Made by a program: the position numbers and the translations under genes
Assembly (NCBI GenBank): GCA_900539375.1
Contig: UQBY01000019.1
Span: 4,104 to 68,103 of the forward strand
Length of the DNA: 64,000 nucleotides
From: an uncultured Clostridium sp.
GTDB taxonomy: Bacteria > Bacillota > Clostridia > Clostridiales > Clostridiaceae
Direction of reading: 5' to 3'
Shown here: in pieces, positions 61,660-64,000 of the stretch
Numbering within the stretch: the stretch's first letter is position 1
Layout: every line of letters starts with the position of its first letter
The notes under the pieces: generated by a model
The model's database searches: none
Told to the model about the DNA's origin: nothing
Seen by the model: only the letters and a program-made list of their open reading frames with translations

Positions 61660-61830
61660 AAAAGCGCCAGAACTAAAAGTATGTTTTTAGTTGACGAGGA
61701 TGGGGAGTATCGAATTTTCGGCGGATGCCCCACGGTATAACACTACCGTAAACAGCTGGTAAAACTGAGAAGTGATTTTCAGTACAGATTCAGCTAGGTG
61801 TAAACCTTCATATTAATTTTTAAGTAATTC
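61660..61830 (+). ncRNA. glmS ribozyme-riboswitch
   Basis: This self-cleaving RNA uses glucosamine-6-phosphate as cofactor and reduces glmS mRNA when the sugar phosphate is plentiful. The hallmark GCGCCAGAACT begins at 61664, so cleavage is expected between 61663 and 61664. It is followed by GACGAGGATGGGGAG, TATCGAATTTTCGGCGG and ATGCCCC, which form the conserved double-pseudoknot core. The P3 hairpin CGGTA/TACCG and a P4 region to about 61812 follow. The 3' boundary is approximate. About 100 bases separate it from glmS. Confidence 0.95.
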
Positions 61831-61930
61831 TAGGACTATTATGCCTTTTTTAATAAGAACTATCATTAAGTTCGGCTAGAATAGAAATTTTCAGTGAAGA
61901 AAAATTATATAAAAGGAAGGTTAATAAAAT

Positions 61931-63757
61931 ATGTGTGGAATAGTTGGTTATGTAGGAAATAGTAATGCTAAGGATTTTTTAGTAGAGGGTTTATCAAAGT
62001 TAGAGTACAGAGGATATGATTCTACAGGAATAGCAGTAGTTAACAAGGGAAAGGTTACTGTTGTTAAGCATAAAGGACGTCTTGCAAACTTAGAAAAAGA
62101 TTTAACAGTTATAGATGTAGATGGAACTGTAGGAATAGGTCATACAAGATGGGCCACTCATGGAGAACCTTCAGATGTAAATTCTCACCCACATCAAAGT
62201 TCTAAAGGAGATATTACAGTTGTTCATAATGGAATAATAGAAAATTATCTAGAACTAAGAGAATGGCTTAAAGGTGAAGGATATAAATTCTTCTCAGAAA
62301 CAGATACAGAAGTTATTCCAAATTTAATAGACTATTATTATGAGGGAGATTTATATAAGGCAGTAGTTAAAGCAACTAAGAAATTAGAAGGAAGTTATGC
62401 ACTTGGAGTTATATGTGGAAGTGAACCAGATAAGTTAGTTGCAGTAAGAAAGGATAGCCCATTAATAGTTGGTGTTGGAGAAGGAGAATATTTTATAGCA
62501 TCAGATATTCCAGCAGTTATAAATAAAACAAGAAATATATATCTTTTAGAAGATAAAGAATTTGTTGTAATTACAAAGAGTGGAGTAGAAATCTTTGATG
62601 ATAAAAATAATAAAATTAACAAAGAAATATACAAAGTAACATGGAATCAAGATGCTGCTGAAAAAGGTGGATTTGATTCATTTATGTTAAAAGAAATCCA
62701 TGAACAACCAAAGGCTATAAAAGAAACTATGTTATCTAGAATATCAATGGACCATGGAATAACTTTTGATGATTTTAAATTAACAAAGGAAGAATTAGAA
62801 GCTATAGATAGAATTTATATAGTTGCTTGTGGAACTGCTTATCATGCAGGATTAATGGGAAAAGTAGTTATAGAAAAACATGCAAAAATTCCAGTAGAAG
62901 TAGATATAGCTTCAGAATTTAGATATAGAGACCCATTAATAACAGATAAATCATTAATAATTTCTGTAAGCCAATCAGGAGAAACAGCAGATACTTTAGC
63001 TGTACTTAGAGCAGCTAAAGAAGTTGGAGCAAGAACTTTAGCTGTAACAAATGTTGTTGGTAGTACAATTTCAAGAGAAGCTGACAATGTAATTTATACT
63101 ATGGCAGGACCAGAAATTGCAGTTGCTTCAACAAAAGCATATACAACTCAAGTTGTAATAATGTATGCAATAGGACTATACTTTGGAGAATTAAGAGGAA
63201 CATTAGATAAAAATATTGAAGATTTAATAAAAGAAGGATTATTACAAATTCCAGATAAAATACAAGAGCTATTAGAAAATAAGGAACAATTTGAAGAAAT
63301 AGCAAAGCTTTTAAAAGATGAAGAAGATTTATTTTTCTTAGGTAGGGGAATAGATTATGCTTTAGCATTAGAAGGTTCATTAAAACTAAAGGAAGTATCA
63401 TATATCCATTCAGAAGCATATGCAGGTGGAGAACTTAAACATGGAACAATAGCATTAATAGAACCAGGAACAAAGGTTATAGCATTACTTACTCAAGAAA
63501 AATTAAGAGAAAAAATGGTAAGTAATGTTGTTGAAGTAAAAGCTAGAGGAGCATATGTTATAGGACTTGCATATGAAGGAGATCAACTTGATTCTTCAGT
63601 ATTTGATAAAGTTATAACAATACCAAGAGTATCAAATAGAGTAGCTACAATTCCAGCAGCAGTTGCATTACAACTACTTGCATACTACACAGCTAAAGAA
63701 AAGGGATGCGATATAGATAAACCTAGAAATTTAGCTAAAAGTGTTACAGTAGAATAA
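61931..63757 (+). CDS. glmS: Glucosamine-6-phosphate synthase
   Basis: GlmS makes glucosamine-6-phosphate from fructose-6-phosphate and glutamine, the first step to UDP-GlcNAc. It has 608 residues. The N-terminal amidotransferase begins MCGIVGYVG with catalytic Cys after Met removal and has HTRWATHG. Two SIS isomerase domains follow (CGTAYHAG and SQSGETADT near residues 300-355; FLGRGIDYALALEGSLKLKE near 470). The C-terminal KSVTVE is typical. AAAGGAAGG precedes the ATG. It is controlled by the ribozyme in its leader. Confidence 0.97.
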   Translation: MCGIVGYVGNSNAKDFLVEGLSKLEYRGYDSTGIAVVNKGKVTVVKHKGRLANLEKDLTVIDVDGTVGIGHTRWATHGEPSDVNSHPHQSSKGDITVVHNGIIENYLELREWLKGEGYKFFSETDTEVIPNLIDYYYEGDLYKAVVKATKKLEGSYALGVICGSEPDKLVAVRKDSPLIVGVGEGEYFIASDIPAVINKTRNIYLLEDKEFVVITKSGVEIFDDKNNKINKEIYKVTWNQDAAEKGGFDSFMLKEIHEQPKAIKETMLSRISMDHGITFDDFKLTKEELEAIDRIYIVACGTAYHAGLMGKVVIEKHAKIPVEVDIASEFRYRDPLITDKSLIISVSQSGETADTLAVLRAAKEVGARTLAVTNVVGSTISREADNVIYTMAGPEIAVASTKAYTTQVVIMYAIGLYFGELRGTLDKNIEDLIKEGLLQIPDKIQELLENKEQFEEIAKLLKDEEDLFFLGRGIDYALALEGSLKLKEVSYIHSEAYAGGELKHGTIALIEPGTKVIALLTQEKLREKMVSNVVEVKARGAYVIGLAYEGDQLDSSVFDKVITIPRVSNRVATIPAAVALQLLAYYTAKEKGCDIDKPRNLAKSVTVE

Positions 63758-63760
63758 AAA

Positions 63761-63800
63761 TTTTACAATAAAGTTTGATTTTTTACAATAAAGATTGAAT
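63761..63800 (+). repeat. Tandem 20-bp repeat after glmS
   Basis: Bases 63761-63780 and 63781-63800 are direct neighbours and identical at 18 of 20 positions (TTTTACAATAAAG plus a variable end). It begins three bases after the glmS stop and has no other visible role. Confidence 0.7.
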
Positions 63801-63866
63801 AAAATATAGAAATAGGAGATACTATAATGTTTTAGTATTGTTAGAAGTAAATTATTAGCTTAATAA

Positions 63867-63918
63867 GGGGCTGTTGCACAACTAATTAAAAATTAGTTGT
63901 GTAGCGGTCTTATTTTTT
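63867..63918 (+). terminator. 21-bp G-U rich hairpin terminator after glmS
   Basis: An 11-bp perfect stem CACAACTAATT/AATTAGTTGTG with an AAA loop extends by ten more pairs (GGGGCTGTTG with TAGCGGTCTT, using several G-U pairs). It is followed by TATTTTTTG. It likely ends the glmS transcript. Confidence 0.8.
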
Positions 63919-63932
63919 GAATAAAAAAATAA

Positions 63933-64000
63933 GGAAATGTTGAAGTTTATGAATATGATTCACAAGGAAATATAACAAGCTATACTGATAAGGAAAATAA
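63933..64000 (+). pseudogene. RHS/YD-repeat coding fragment without start, cut by window edge
   Basis: Directly after an in-frame TAA at 63930-63932, a frame opens that reads GNVEVYEYDSQGNITSYTDK and runs off the window. This is the RHS/YD-repeat consensus (YEYDxxGNxTSxTD). No start codon or ribosome binding site precedes the motif, so it is the remnant or displaced 3' part of an Rhs/WapA-type toxin gene rather than an intact gene start. The sequence to the right decides its fate. Confidence 0.6.

Noticed and set aside
1..64000. CRISPR arrays, tRNA or rRNA genes, intact insertion sequences or prophage.
   Set aside because: I saw no regularly spaced repeats, no tRNA cloverleaf, no rRNA signature and no transposase, integrase or phage structural gene in any frame.

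Overview
The window is low-GC DNA (clearly AT-rich, roughly 30% G+C by eye) with AGA-dominated arginine codons, strong AGGAGG ribosome binding sites, several TTG/GTG starts and a phosphotransbutyrylase-butyrate kinase pair. Together with cortex and germination type wall enzymes this points to a spore-forming, butyrate-producing Clostridium sensu stricto (cluster I). The species cannot be fixed from the sequence alone. Apart from two short minus-strand genes (a SleB-type hydrolase and a DUF1294 protein), every gene reads on the plus strand.

Bases 1-32,400 are the transcription/translation core in the classical order: rpoB (5'-truncated by the window edge), rpoC, rpsL, rpsG, fusA, tuf; then the merged S10-spc-alpha cluster from rpsJ to rplQ, including secY, adk, map, a KOW protein, infA and rpmJ; then ecfA1-ecfA2-ecfT, truA and rplM-rpsI. 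Well-formed sigma-A promoters (17-bp spacers) sit before rpsL, rpsJ (two), rpsM and rplM. Each is followed by an RNA leader with clear stems, suggesting r-protein feedback or attenuation control.

Bases 32,600-49,800 hold housekeeping and metabolic genes: a Na/Pi cotransporter with a PhoU-like tail, cwlD, a two-subunit fumarase, a TPR protein with a two-component system, ptsI, iadA, a SleB-family hydrolase, cdaA-cdaR (c-di-AMP synthesis), an FAD-dependent dehydrogenase and ptb-buk. Bases 49,900-56,200 hold a YerC/TrpR-like regulator, glmM, a DUF1294 membrane protein and an ilvN-cimA-ilvB operon that commits pyruvate to isoleucine through citramalate.

Bases 56,300-64,000 hold a MarR-controlled heterodimeric ABC exporter, an unexplained 86-bp hairpin element with a GC-rich centre, a GIY-YIG protein, and glmS under a glmS ribozyme. 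GlmS and GlmM together make the UDP-GlcNAc precursor glucosamine-1-phosphate, and GlmM is a known partner of CdaA. At the right edge, just after the glmS terminator, begins an RHS/YD-repeat coding fragment with no start codon.

Most of the window is ordinary conserved core. The best candidates for something less described are the orphan RHS fragment, the 61,000 hairpin element, the structured leaders of the S10 and alpha operons, and the early terminator ahead of the ilv operon.
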